This document shows, piece by piece, positions 49,331 to 58,555 of a stretch of DNA of 61,151 bases. A program made the position numbers and the translations under genes. Source of the stretch: Armatimonadota bacterium (GTDB lineage Bacteria; Armatimonadota; JADLDR01); assembly GCA_020846535.1 (NCBI GenBank), contig JADLDR010000042.1, positions 1 to 61,151 of the forward strand, given 5' to 3'. The notes under the pieces are model-generated. The model was not told the DNA's origin. It saw only the letters and a program-made list of their open reading frames with translations, and did no database searches. Every line of letters starts with the position of its first letter. The stretch's first letter is position 1.

Positions 49331-50387
49331 GCGGCTGTGCGGCTTCCTCGCTGCGCTGCTTTTGGCGGCGGGCTGTAGCCGCCCGCCACAGCCTTCCCGA
49401 CCGCCGCGCAGGGCATGGGCCGATATGTCGCGCTTGGAGCGCATCCACCCCTGGTGGCCGCGCCTTCAGGCGGTGGACCGGCAGATCGCATCGCTCCGGC
49501 AGGCGGGGGACGCCTCTGCGCCTGTCCGTCCCGCTGCGGTGAAGCCGATGCGGATTTCCCTGCCGGAGCGCACCTCTAAGCGTTATGTCAGGGAACGGGA
49601 CGCCCTCCAGGATAGGGCCAGACGCTCTGCCGAGAGGCTGGAGCGCAAAGTCGCGGAGCAAATTCAGGAACGCCTCCAGGTAAGGGAATCGGAGATCACC
49701 GCCCCCGCCCAGCGGCGGCTTCAGGAGGATTTGCGGCAGTTGCAGGAAGAGATGGCCCGGCAGGAACAGGCGGCGCGGATGGACTACCTGGAGAAGACTC
49801 GCCGCCTCCGGCTCCGGCTGGTCGCCCTCAAATCGACCCAGGAAAGCGCCCTTGTGCTGCCCAGAGACGTGATCAAGATGCGTCAGGATCTGGAGGCGGC
49901 ATTGAAGGAAGAGCAAGACCGTCTGGCCTCGGCGCTGGAGGAGACCCGGGCCAGGGCCAAAAGTCGGGAAGAGGCGTTCCGGCAGGAGGCCCAGGAGCGC
50001 ATCCGGACAGCGGTTCAGACCGCCCAGCAGCGGCTTTTGTCCGATCTTGCGCTGACCAACGGCGGCATCCGGCCCCAGGAAGCCTTTTCCGAGCCGTTTC
50101 TTCTTCCACCGCTTGCCGCGGCGACTTCGCCTGTCGTCTCAGGAACGGCTCCGCCTCGAACGGCCCGTATCGCCGGGGCGCAGCGGGCGGCAGCGCAGGC
50201 ATTGACAGCGCAACGGGTCAGGCTGCGGCAGAGCATCCGGGAGGATATCCGGCTCGGGCTCAAGAGCGCCTCGCTCGATGAGAACCTGGACATTCGAACA
50301 GGCGGCCCGCGCCTTCCCTCCGAACCGGACGTGACGGCGCTGGTCGCTTCCTACCTGAAGCGCGATCTGCCGGAAGAAGGCGCATAA
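49296..50387 (+). CDS. Coiled-coil lipoprotein between ompH and lpxD, unknown function
   Basis: A 363-residue predicted lipoprotein: N-terminus with lipobox LAAGC (Cys27). An Arg/Glu/Gln-rich helical body (about 95-250) is strongly coiled-coil-like, then a Pro/Ala linker and a shorter helical C-terminus (about 285-360). The only usable start, ATG 49296, lies inside the ompH gene (35-base overlap), implying coupled translation. No family is recognised. The body resembles an elongated Skp/OmpH-like or adaptor helix; a periplasmic assembly or tethering role is inference from form and position. Confidence 0.7.
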   Translation: MLSPASTLQRSRRLCGFLAALLLAAGCSRPPQPSRPPRRAWADMSRLERIHPWWPRLQAVDRQIASLRQAGDASAPVRPAAVKPMRISLPERTSKRYVRERDALQDRARRSAERLERKVAEQIQERLQVRESEITAPAQRRLQEDLRQLQEEMARQEQAARMDYLEKTRRLRLRLVALKSTQESALVLPRDVIKMRQDLEAALKEEQDRLASALEETRARAKSREEAFRQEAQERIRTAVQTAQQRLLSDLALTNGGIRPQEAFSEPFLLPPLAAATSPVVSGTAPPRTARIAGAQRAAAQALTAQRVRLRQSIREDIRLGLKSASLDENLDIRTGGPRLPSEPDVTALVASYLKRDLPEEGA

Positions 50388-50404
50388 CGGATGGTGACAA
50401 CATA

Positions 50405-51466
50405 ATGGAAATGACCATACTCAGTGTGGCGGAACACATCGGAGCTGCTGTCGAGGGGGATCCCTCGGTCGAAATTACTGGGGTCGCGAGCATCGAGGAA
50501 GCGATTCCCGGCGATCTGGTCTTTGCGGAAACGGAACGGCTTTTCAGGGCGGCGGAGGAAAGCCAGGCAACCGCCATCATCGCCCCTGTCGGCCTGGGGG
50601 TTAGCCGGAAGCCGGTATTGCGCGTTCATCGGCCCCGCTATGCCTTCGCCCGCGCCCTGGAACTGTTCGCCCCGGAGCAGTCGGTCAAGGTCGGGGTGCA
50701 TCCGACCGCCGTTCTGGGGGAGAGTGCGCGGCTGGGGCACAGCGTCGCGATCCAGCCCTACTGCGTGATCGGCAAGAATGTGCGAATCGGCAACCGGGTG
50801 GTGATCTATCCCTTCGTTTATATCGGCAACGATGTCACCATCGGGGACGATACCATCATTTATCCCAATACGGCCATTCACGACCGGACAGAAATAGGTC
50901 ACCGGGTGGTCATTAACAGCGGGTGCGTCATCGGAGCGGACGGGTTCGGCTTTTTGATCCACGAAGGCCGCCACTACAAGATTCCGCAGATCGGCAACGT
51001 TTCCATCGGGGACGATGTGGAAATCGGAGCGAACGCCACCATCGACCGGGCCCGGACCGGAACCACCCGCATCCACCGCGGCACCAAGATCGATAATTTG
51101 GTGCAGATCGCCCATAATGTCGAGATCGGAGAGGACTGCATTATCGTCGCTCAGGTGGGCATCTCCGGCAGCGTCGAGGTGGGAGACCGGGTGATCCTGG
51201 CCGGTCAGGCCGGCATCAAGGACAATATCGCTATCGGCAGCGATTCGATGGTGGGTGCCCAGGCCGGGGTGATCGGGGATGTGCCCCCGAATTCGGTTGT
51301 ATCGGGCTACCCGGCTCGCCCACATAAAGACCAGATGCGCGTTCACGCCTCCCTCCATCGCCTCCCGGAGATAGTGAAAACCTTCCCGGAGATTGCCGTT
51401 GCCATACAGCGCCTGACGGAGCGAATCGAGGAACTGGAACAGCGGCTGGACGGTTCCGGGCAATGA
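50405..51466 (+). CDS. lpxD: UDP-3-O-(3-hydroxyacyl)glucosamine N-acyltransferase
   Basis: Adds the second (N-linked) hydroxyacyl chain in lipid A synthesis. The 353-residue protein has the small N-terminal uridine-binding domain (about 1-105), a hexapeptide left-handed beta-helix (about 107-320) with many [IV]G-x4 repeats and the catalytic IAHNVEIGED motif, and a C-terminal helix (about 325-350). Length is normal. It overlaps lpxC by four bases. Confidence 0.95.
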   Translation: MEMTILSVAEHIGAAVEGDPSVEITGVASIEEAIPGDLVFAETERLFRAAEESQATAIIAPVGLGVSRKPVLRVHRPRYAFARALELFAPEQSVKVGVHPTAVLGESARLGHSVAIQPYCVIGKNVRIGNRVVIYPFVYIGNDVTIGDDTIIYPNTAIHDRTEIGHRVVINSGCVIGADGFGFLIHEGRHYKIPQIGNVSIGDDVEIGANATIDRARTGTTRIHRGTKIDNLVQIAHNVEIGEDCIIVAQVGISGSVEVGDRVILAGQAGIKDNIAIGSDSMVGAQAGVIGDVPPNSVVSGYPARPHKDQMRVHASLHRLPEIVKTFPEIAVAIQRLTERIEELEQRLDGSGQ

Positions 51467-52299
51467 AGAATGTCTGCCAGCGCACCCTTGCGGCTCCGCT
51501 GACCATGGAAGGGATCGGGCTGCACAGCGGGGAACCGGCGGCGGTGGCGCTGCTCCCCGCAGAGGCGGATACCGGGCTGGTGATAGAAGCCGGCGGAGCG
51601 CGCTTTCCCGCCCGCGCCCGGTTCGTTTCCCAGACCGCCCGATGCACCTGTCTGCGCTTCGGCGATATCGAGCTTCAGACGGTGGAGCATCTCCTGTCCG
51701 CACTGTGCGGATTGAATATCGATAACTGCGTCATCCGGTGGGAAAAGGGGCGCGAAGCGCCCGCTCTCGACGGCAGCGCAGCGCCGATAGTCCGGGCCGT
51801 CCTGGAGGCAGGGGTTGCCGACCAGGCTCAAAGCGCCCGGATTTTTGCTGTCCGGGAGCCGCTCTGGATCGAGGAAAAAGGAAGCCAGATTCTCCTCCTC
51901 CCGCACGAAGGGTTGCGGCTGACCTGCGCCGTTCGCTTCGACCATCCTCTGATCGGCGAGCAGGCCATCGATCTGGAAGTCGATATGGATTCTTACGCCC
52001 GCGGCATTGCCCCGGCCCGCACCTTCGGCCTGGCGTCGGAGGTGGAGGCATTGAAGGCCGCCGGGCTGGCCCTCGGGGGCGGCCCGGAAAACGCCCTGGT
52101 CATTTTCGAGGATGGCTTCTCATCGCCGCCGCGTTTTGTCGATGAGTGCGCCCGGCACAAGGCGCTGGATATCCTGGGAGATCTGTCGCTGTGCGGGTGT
52201 CGGCTTCAGGGGCATATGGTCGCCCTGAGGCCCGGCCACCGGATCAATACCGCGATGGCGCGCCGGCTGGAGTTGATCGCCGGCGGCTGCCCCCGATAA
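51463..52299 (+). CDS. lpxC: UDP-3-O-acyl-N-acetylglucosamine deacetylase
   Basis: The committed, zinc-dependent step of lipid A synthesis. The 278-residue protein has zinc ligands His76 (TVEHLLSAL), His232 and Asp236 ([10 protein letters not shown]), with catalytic His251 ([11 protein letters not shown]), and the ARTFGL motif. It is a little shorter than E. coli LpxC (305). It lies out of the usual order, between lpxD and fabZ; an LpxC-FabZ fusion, known in some phyla, is not present here. Confidence 0.95.
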   Translation: MKNVCQRTLAAPLTMEGIGLHSGEPAAVALLPAEADTGLVIEAGGARFPARARFVSQTARCTCLRFGDIELQTVEHLLSALCGLNIDNCVIRWEKGREAPALDGSAAPIVRAVLEAGVADQAQSARIFAVREPLWIEEKGSQILLLPHEGLRLTCAVRFDHPLIGEQAIDLEVDMDSYARGIAPARTFGLASEVEALKAAGLALGGGPENALVIFEDGFSSPPRFVDECARHKALDILGDLSLCGCRLQGHMVALRPGHRINTAMARRLELIAGGCPR

Positions 52300-52313
52300 A
52301 AGGAGGTTCGCTC

Positions 52314-52793
52314 ATGTATGATATCGAGCAGATTCGTGACATCCTGCCCCATCGGTATCCGTTCCTGCTGGTAGACCGCATCCTGGAACTGGAGCCGGAG
52401 CACAGGGCGGTGGGCCTGAAAAACGTCACCATCAACGAAGCTTTCTTTCAGGGCCACTTTCCCGGTCACGCGATCATGCCCGGTGTTCTGGTGCTTGAAG
52501 CGATGGCTCAGGTGGGGGGAGTGCTGCTCCTTTCGGATGAGGCGAATCGCGGCAAGCTGGTTTATCTCGCGGCAATGGATAAGGTTCGCCTCCGTAAGCC
52601 CGTGGTTCCGGGCGATACGCTGATCACGGTGGTCGACGTCCTGAAAAACCGGGGGCGCACCGGCAAAATCAGAACAGTAGGCCGCGTCAACGATCAGGTC
52701 GTTGCGGAAGCCGAGTTGGTGTTTGTCCAGATGGACCCGGACCAGAGGCCCGGCGTACCGACCGCCGGCGGCGATGCCGAAGAGAACGCCTAG
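52314..52793 (+). CDS. fabZ: 3-hydroxyacyl-ACP dehydratase
   Basis: Dehydrates hydroxyacyl-ACP in fatty acid synthesis, competing for the same hydroxyacyl-ACP used by LpxA and LpxD. The 159-residue protein has the hot-dog fold active site His48/Glu62 in [29 protein letters not shown] before the ATG at 52314 sets the start. Confidence 0.95.
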   Translation: MYDIEQIRDILPHRYPFLLVDRILELEPEHRAVGLKNVTINEAFFQGHFPGHAIMPGVLVLEAMAQVGGVLLLSDEANRGKLVYLAAMDKVRLRKPVVPGDTLITVVDVLKNRGRTGKIRTVGRVNDQVVAEAELVFVQMDPDQRPGVPTAGGDAEENA

Positions 52794-52803
52794 GAGACGC
52801 ACT

Positions 52804-53598
52804 GTGAAGATTCATCCGACTGCTATCATCCACCCGTCCGCCGAGTTCGGAGAAGAGGTCGAGATCGGTCCCTACTGCGTTATCGGGGAGGAGGTGCGTA
52901 TCGGGGCGCGAACATGCCTCCATCCCCACGTGGTTCTCCAGAAATGGACGAATATCGGGGCCGACTGTATGATCCACTCCGGAGCCGTTCTGGGAGAGCC
53001 TCCCCAAGATCACAAATACAAAGGCGAAAAAAGCTTCCTCAACATCGGGGAGCGCAACCATATCCGCGAGTTCGTCACCATCCACCGGGCCGCTGGGGAA
53101 GGGGCCGCCACGACCATCGGCAACGACAACCTGATCATGGCCTACTCCCACATCGGGCACAACTGCCAGATCGGCGACAATATCACCATGGCGAACATGG
53201 TCGGCGTTTCGGGCCATGTCATGATCGAAGACAAGGTGGTGTTCGGCGGCATCGTGGGAGTGCATCAATATGTGAAGATCGGGCGCATCGCCATGATCGG
53301 GGGATATTCCAAAGTGGTGCAGGATGTGCCGCCTTTCATGATGGCCGATGGCCGTCCCACCAAAGTCTACGGCCTGAATATCATCGGCCTGCGGCGGAAC
53401 GGGGTGGCTCCTCACGCCCGGGACGGCCTCAAGCAAGCCTACAAGCTGCTTTACCGCTCCGATTTGAATATTTCGCAGGCTCTCGAACTGATCGAACAGG
53501 AAGTCGAACCCGGCCTGGAGCGCGATTATCTCCTCCGGTTCATGCAGAATATCAAGTTCGGCTTCGGGGGCCGCCAGAACGAACAGCCAAAGCGATGA
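52804..53598 (+). CDS. lpxA: UDP-N-acetylglucosamine O-acyltransferase
   Basis: First step of lipid A synthesis. A GTG at 52804, after AGGAG, gives 264 residues, the usual length. Hexapeptide repeats (about 3-190) with the catalytic HR region (REFVTIHRA, MAYSHIGHNC, GVSGHV) and the conserved C-terminal helical domain (RNGVAPHARDGLKQAYKLLY). It overlaps lpxB by four bases. Confidence 0.95.
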   Translation: MKIHPTAIIHPSAEFGEEVEIGPYCVIGEEVRIGARTCLHPHVVLQKWTNIGADCMIHSGAVLGEPPQDHKYKGEKSFLNIGERNHIREFVTIHRAAGEGAATTIGNDNLIMAYSHIGHNCQIGDNITMANMVGVSGHVMIEDKVVFGGIVGVHQYVKIGRIAMIGGYSKVVQDVPPFMMADGRPTKVYGLNIIGLRRNGVAPHARDGLKQAYKLLYRSDLNISQALELIEQEVEPGLERDYLLRFMQNIKFGFGGRQNEQPKR

Positions 53599-54737
53599 AC
53601 GGCCCACGCCTGGGGATCGTGGCCGGGGAAGCCTCCGGCGACCTGCACGGGGCCGCCCTGGTCGCCGAACTCAAGCGGCAGCGGCCTGACCTCCGCTTTA
53701 TCGGCATCGGTGGCAGGCGGCTCCGCGAGGCGGGCGTGGACATCCGGTTCGACAGCACGGGCTGGGGGGCTATCGGCATCGTCGAATCGCTCCGGCTCAT
53801 TCCCGGACTCCTCCGCATCTTCGCCCGCTGGAAGCGCGTCCTGCGAGCCGAGAAACCAGCGGGCCTCATCCTGATCGATTTCGGAGCCTTCAATATCCGG
53901 GTGGCCCGCTTCGCCCGCGAGGAGGGCCTGCGCGTCTTTTATTACTTCCCCCCGGGTTCCTGGCGTCGCCAGCCGGGCCGCCTGGAGGAACTGGCCGCCC
54001 TGACCGATATCGTGGTGACGCCTTTTCCCTGGCATGCCCGGCATTTGAAAGAGGCCGGGGCCAACGCCCACTTTTTCGGCCATCCCGCCCTCGATGTGAT
54101 CCGCCCCGCCTCCAAGGAGGACTTCTGTCGGGAAACCGGCCTCAATCGGTCGCACCCTATCGTCGCTCTCCTGCCCGGCAGCCGCATAGCCGAGGTGTCC
54201 CATACTCTGGAGGTTATGCTCCGGGCCGCCGCTCTCATCGGGCGGCAGATACCGGGCGTTCAATATCTGGTTCCGGCTTCTTCTCACCTGGCCCTGACAA
54301 AGCTTCGGCGGCAGGCGGACGCCTGGAACCGGAGGGAGGCATCTCCCATTCATATAGTGGAAGGCCGTGCCCACGACTGCCTGAACGCCGCCGGCCTGGC
54401 GATCATCGTTTCAGGAACCGCCACCCTGGAGGCGGCTGTTCTGAACACGCCGATGATCATCATATACCGCGGCTCGTGGCTGATGGAACTGGAATATAAA
54501 ATCCGGAAGCCGAAATTCGATCACGTCGGGATGCCGAATATACTGGCTGATCAAAGAATATGCCCGGAACTTATACAGCACGAGGCCACCCCGGAGCGCA
54601 TTGCCGAACTCGCGGTCGAATTGCTCGGCGATCCGACCCGGGCGCAGGCCGCCCTCAAGGATGCCGTGGCCTGCCTGGGCGGACCGGGGGCGGTTGAAAA
54701 AACGGCCCGTCTGCTCGTTCAGGAATGGCTGATATAA
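53595..54737 (+). CDS. lpxB: Lipid-A-disaccharide synthase
   Basis: Joins UDP-diacylglucosamine and lipid X to form the disaccharide. The 380-residue GT19 enzyme shows VAGEASGDLHGA, GWGAIGIVESL, YYFPPGSWRR and the GTATLEAAV motif. LpxI is often encoded between lpxA and lpxB but is not here. Confidence 0.95.
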   Translation: MNGPRLGIVAGEASGDLHGAALVAELKRQRPDLRFIGIGGRRLREAGVDIRFDSTGWGAIGIVESLRLIPGLLRIFARWKRVLRAEKPAGLILIDFGAFNIRVARFAREEGLRVFYYFPPGSWRRQPGRLEELAALTDIVVTPFPWHARHLKEAGANAHFFGHPALDVIRPASKEDFCRETGLNRSHPIVALLPGSRIAEVSHTLEVMLRAAALIGRQIPGVQYLVPASSHLALTKLRRQADAWNRREASPIHIVEGRAHDCLNAAGLAIIVSGTATLEAAVLNTPMIIIYRGSWLMELEYKIRKPKFDHVGMPNILADQRICPELIQHEATPERIAELAVELLGDPTRAQAALKDAVACLGGPGAVEKTARLLVQEWLI

Positions 54738-54744
54738 AAGCTCT

Positions 54745-56526
54745 ATGAATAAGGATGTCTCCGTTATAACCCGGAAGGACGCGACCCAGCGGCGGCTGCT
54801 GGCCTATATCTGGCAGTTTCGCCTCTGGATATGCCTGGGCCTAGCTTCGGCCCTCTGCGCCTCTTTGGTCACCCTTTCTATCGCGAAGATGCTCCAACTG
54901 GCGGTCAAGGCGGTGGTCGAGGGGAATATCTCCGTCCTCAACTGGATCGTGCCGCTTTTTCTGGTGGTCGTCTCCTGTAACTGGGTCTTTACCTTCGGCC
55001 AATCCTACTGCATCGCGGCGGCGGCCCAGAAGGTAGGGATGCGCCTCCGAAACGATCTCTACGCCCACATGCAGAAACAGGCCCTCAGCTTTTTCGAGAG
55101 GTATAAAACCGGCGCTCTTATGGCCCGTATCACCAATGATGTCCTTTACGTCCAGAACGGGATCAGCGCGGTGGTGGATGTGGTGGACGCCCCGTTCCGC
55201 ATCACCGGATCCCTGATCGTCCTGACGCTGATTAATCCCCGCCTGACCCTGCTTTCCGCTCTGGTGCTGCCCTTTATCGGCTTCTTTATCACCCATGTGG
55301 GGCGCAAAGTGCGGACGATTGCGGAGCGAACTCAGAGCCGGTTCGCCGATGTGATGGGCATCATGGAGGAGAGGCTGTCCGGAATCCGCATGGTCAAAGC
55401 GTTCGGGATGGAAGCCCAGGAGATAGAACGCTTCTATCAGGCCAACGCCGCCACGGTCAGGGAAGCTTTGAGAGGCGTCCGCCGCGCAGCCAGCCTGTAT
55501 CCCACCATCGAAATCATCGGCTCCATCGGGGTGGCGGTCGTGCTTTGGGTCGGAGGGTATGAAATCGCCGCCAAGCGCCTGACCGCCGATAGCCTGTTGC
55601 AATTCGTGTTTCTCCTGAATGTGGTTGCACTTGCGCTCAAGAAGGTCGGCAGCCTCAACGTCCGCCGCCAGGAAGTGCTGGCCGGGGCAAGACGCGTGTT
55701 CGATATTCTAAATCAGGAAATCGAAATCCGGGACGCTCCCGATGCGGTCGCTCCCGCCACATGGAGCGGGCGGGTCGAATTCCAGAATGTGTCCTTTGCC
55801 TATAATCCTGACCGCCCGGTGCTGGATGACGTCTCGTTTACCATCGAGCCTGGGCAGGTGGTGGCCCTGGTCGGCCCGAGCGGTGCCGGGAAAAGCACGG
55901 TCGCCAACCTTCTGCCGCGCTTCTATGAGGCTACCTCCGGCACCATCGAGATCGATGGCACCGATATCCGGCAGATAAAGCAGAATGCGCTCAGGGAACA
56001 CATCGGCATCGTGCCACAAGAGACGATCCTTTTCTCAGGCTCGATTCGAGAAAATATCACTTACGGCAGCGCAGGCGCTTCCGAAGAGGCGATCCAGGCC
56101 ACAGCCAGAGCCGCCCATGCTGACGAGTTTATTCAGGATTTGCCCGAAAAGTATGATACCCTGGTCGGAGAACGCGCCACCAAGCTTTCGGTGGGCCAGA
56201 AACAGCGCGTTTCCATCGCCCGCGCGCTCTTGAAAGATCCTAAAATCTTGATTCTCGATGAGGCTACCTCTTCCCTGGACGCCGAATCGGAATCGCTGGT
56301 GCAGGAAGCTCTGGATATCCTGATGAGCAGCCGGACCACTCTGGTGATCGCGCACCGGCTGGCGACCATCCGGAATGCCGATCTGATTCTGGTGCTGGAT
56401 CAGGGCCGGATCGTTGAGCGCGGCACGCACCAGGAACTGCGGCAGTTGGGCGGCCTCTATGCCCGCCTGTGCGAAATGCAGTTCGAAGAAGGAGACCCTA
56501 TACCCCTGATGGCTCTGGAGGATTAG
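54745..56526 (+). CDS. msbA: Lipid A export ABC transporter (MsbA-like)
   Basis: A 593-residue half-transporter. Six membrane helices (about 22-310) are followed by an ATPase domain with Walker A GPSGAGKSTV (about 376-385), signature LSVGQKQRVSIARAL (about 479), Walker B ILILDEATSSLD and the H-loop (IAHRLATI). The signature is LSVGQ rather than the usual LSGGQ. It flips lipid A-core to the outer leaflet. Its place directly after lpxB supports MsbA over a drug exporter. Confidence 0.9.
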   Translation: MNKDVSVITRKDATQRRLLAYIWQFRLWICLGLASALCASLVTLSIAKMLQLAVKAVVEGNISVLNWIVPLFLVVVSCNWVFTFGQSYCIAAAAQKVGMRLRNDLYAHMQKQALSFFERYKTGALMARITNDVLYVQNGISAVVDVVDAPFRITGSLIVLTLINPRLTLLSALVLPFIGFFITHVGRKVRTIAERTQSRFADVMGIMEERLSGIRMVKAFGMEAQEIERFYQANAATVREALRGVRRAASLYPTIEIIGSIGVAVVLWVGGYEIAAKRLTADSLLQFVFLLNVVALALKKVGSLNVRRQEVLAGARRVFDILNQEIEIRDAPDAVAPATWSGRVEFQNVSFAYNPDRPVLDDVSFTIEPGQVVALVGPSGAGKSTVANLLPRFYEATSGTIEIDGTDIRQIKQNALREHIGIVPQETILFSGSIRENITYGSAGASEEAIQATARAAHADEFIQDLPEKYDTLVGERATKLSVGQKQRVSIARALLKDPKILILDEATSSLDAESESLVQEALDILMSSRTTLVIAHRLATIRNADLILVLDQGRIVERGTHQELRQLGGLYARLCEMQFEEGDPIPLMALED

Positions 56527-56527
56527 C

Positions 56528-57217
56528 GTGGCGGGGTGCTGGGACGAATGGAAACTGAACGCCTCCGTCTGGGGTATGTGGGCCTATTCTATCCTTCTCG
56601 CCCGAACATGCCGCCTTCACACATCGGGACTGGAATCTGTGGAGGAGATCATGCGTACCAGAAGCGGAGGGGTCATGATCGCATGGCATGGGCGGATGCT
56701 TCTGCCCATCCTTCATTTTCGCCACCAGGGGATGTACACTATCGCCTCCCTGTCCCGGGACGGCGAGTATCCCACCCGTATCTTGAAGCGGTTCGGCTGG
56801 CATGTGATCCGGGGTTCCACCGGGCGCGGTGGCGCGAAGGCGGCCATCACAGCCGCCCGGAAAATCAAGGAAGGAGAAATGCTCGCCTTCACGCCGGACG
56901 GCCCCCGCGGGCCTGCCGGCAAATTGCAGCCCGGAACCCTCTTCTTCGCCCAGAACAGTCAGCGCCCCATTATTCCGCTCGGAGCCAGCGCCTACCCTCG
57001 CAGGCTCCTCCCTACCTGGGACAGCTATCTCGTCCCGCTTCCCTTTTCACGGTCCGCCATCGTTGCGGGCGAGCCGGTCTTCGTACCCGGCAGCGCCGAT
57101 GAAGAGGAACTCTCCGGCATCGCCTCCCGGATCGAATCTGCACTGAATTCTCTCCAGGCGCAGGCAGAAGCGATAGTTCATCCCTCCCAGCGCATCTTGG
57201 GCGGCAGCCTGAAATAA
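56528..57217 (+). CDS. DUF374 lysophospholipid acyltransferase family protein
   Basis: A 229-residue protein starting at GTG 56528, seven bases after GGAGG. It has IAWHGRMLLPILHF (in place of HX4D), SRDGEYPTRILKRFGW, GSTGRGGAKA and TPDGPRGPAGKL, the pattern of DUF374. Members add a further acyl chain to lipid A-type or phospholipid acceptors. It lies between msbA and kdtA, so lipid A decoration is likely; the acceptor is inference. Confidence 0.85.
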   Translation: MAGCWDEWKLNASVWGMWAYSILLARTCRLHTSGLESVEEIMRTRSGGVMIAWHGRMLLPILHFRHQGMYTIASLSRDGEYPTRILKRFGWHVIRGSTGRGGAKAAITAARKIKEGEMLAFTPDGPRGPAGKLQPGTLFFAQNSQRPIIPLGASAYPRRLLPTWDSYLVPLPFSRSAIVAGEPVFVPGSADEEELSGIASRIESALNSLQAQAEAIVHPSQRILGGSLK

Positions 57218-57244
57218 TGCTTTCTGATGGAAACATAAATATTG

Positions 57245-58555
57245 ATGGCAACCTCAATACCACACCGCCTGGCCTACTTCCTTTATAATGCCGTTCTGAT
57301 TTTCTGTGCTCCGCTGCTTCTGGTTTACCTGGTCGGGCGGCTGGCGAAGGGAAAATCCAGGGAAGGGCTGAGGGAGCGGCTGGGCCGGATGGACCCGCTG
57401 GAGAAAGCGGAAAAGCGCGTCTGGATCCATGCGGTGTCGGTAGGGGAAGTCAATGCCGCTCGCCCGGTAGTAGCGGCGATCAAGAAACTCTCTCCGCATA
57501 CCCGAATCGTCTTTTCCACCATCACCCCGACCGGACAGGCGCTTGCCCGCAAAGCCGTCCCGGAAGCGGAGCGGTTTCTCTATTTCCCCTTCGATCTGCC
57601 GTGGGCCGTGCGGCGATCCCTGGATGCGGTGCGGCCCGATCTTTTCATCTTTTTTGAAACGGAATTGTGGCCCAACTTCTTGCATCACACATATAGCAGG
57701 GGCATTCCGGCCCTGATGGTCAATGGGCGGCTTTCGGACAAGGGCTATCGGCGCAGCCTCCGGGCCGCTCCTCTCTTCCGATGGATGCTCGCCTACGTGA
57801 CGCGCTGCCTCATGCAGTCGGATGTGGATGCGGAACGGATCCGATCTCTGGGAGCCGCCCCGGAAAAGGTGCGCGTTTATGGCAACACGAAATTCGATCA
57901 GGAGTTCGCCTCCCTGACCGCAGGTGAAAAAGAAACCTATCGCTCCCTGTTCGGATGGGACCCGGGCCACCCGGTCTTGATCGCAGGCAGCACCCACCCC
58001 GGCGAAGAGGAAGCCGTTCTGGACGCCTACCGTCATCTTCTGGGTAAGCTGCCGTCGCTTCGCCTGCTGGTCGCGCCCCGCCATATCGAACGGACCGAAG
58101 AGATCGAAGCTATTGTTCAGGGCAAAGGCTTTACCGCGGCACGCCGCACCCTCGTTTCTTCTGAAAAGCCTGCGACAGAGGGATCGGTGATCTTGCTGGA
58201 TACCATCGGCGAACTGGCCCGGGTATACGGGCTGAGTACAGTGGCTTTCGTAGGGGGAAGTCTGGCTCCCATCGGAGGTCACGACATTTTGCAGCCGCTC
58301 GCCTTCGGGGTTCCGCCCGTTTTCGGCCCGTATATGCAGAATTTTCGGGATATTTCCGCTCTGGCGCTTCAGGCCGGGGTGGGATTTCAGGTGGATTCTG
58401 CCGCGGAATTATCCGACACGCTTTTGGGGCTTCTGCAAGACGAGCGCCTGCGGGCTTCGGTGGCGAAGCGGGTGGCGCAGTTGATCGAGGCCAACCGCGG
58501 CGCGGCGCGGCGTTACGCCGAGGCGGCTCTGTCGCTTCTGGGGCAGGCCCGATGA
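57245..58555 (+). CDS. waaA: 3-deoxy-D-manno-octulosonic acid (Kdo) transferase
   Basis: Adds Kdo to lipid IVA. The 436-residue GT30 enzyme has an N-terminal membrane anchor (about 12-32), GLRERLG with the catalytic acidic residue region, WIHAVSVGEVNAA, FETELWPNFL, and in the C-terminal half GGSLAPIGGHDILQPLAFG. ATG 57245 is used; a preceding TTG is possible. It overlaps lpxK by four bases. One or two Kdo units cannot be told from sequence. Confidence 0.95.
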   Translation: MATSIPHRLAYFLYNAVLIFCAPLLLVYLVGRLAKGKSREGLRERLGRMDPLEKAEKRVWIHAVSVGEVNAARPVVAAIKKLSPHTRIVFSTITPTGQALARKAVPEAERFLYFPFDLPWAVRRSLDAVRPDLFIFFETELWPNFLHHTYSRGIPALMVNGRLSDKGYRRSLRAAPLFRWMLAYVTRCLMQSDVDAERIRSLGAAPEKVRVYGNTKFDQEFASLTAGEKETYRSLFGWDPGHPVLIAGSTHPGEEEAVLDAYRHLLGKLPSLRLLVAPRHIERTEEIEAIVQGKGFTAARRTLVSSEKPATEGSVILLDTIGELARVYGLSTVAFVGGSLAPIGGHDILQPLAFGVPPVFGPYMQNFRDISALALQAGVGFQVDSAAELSDTLLGLLQDERLRASVAKRVAQLIEANRGAARRYAEAALSLLGQAR

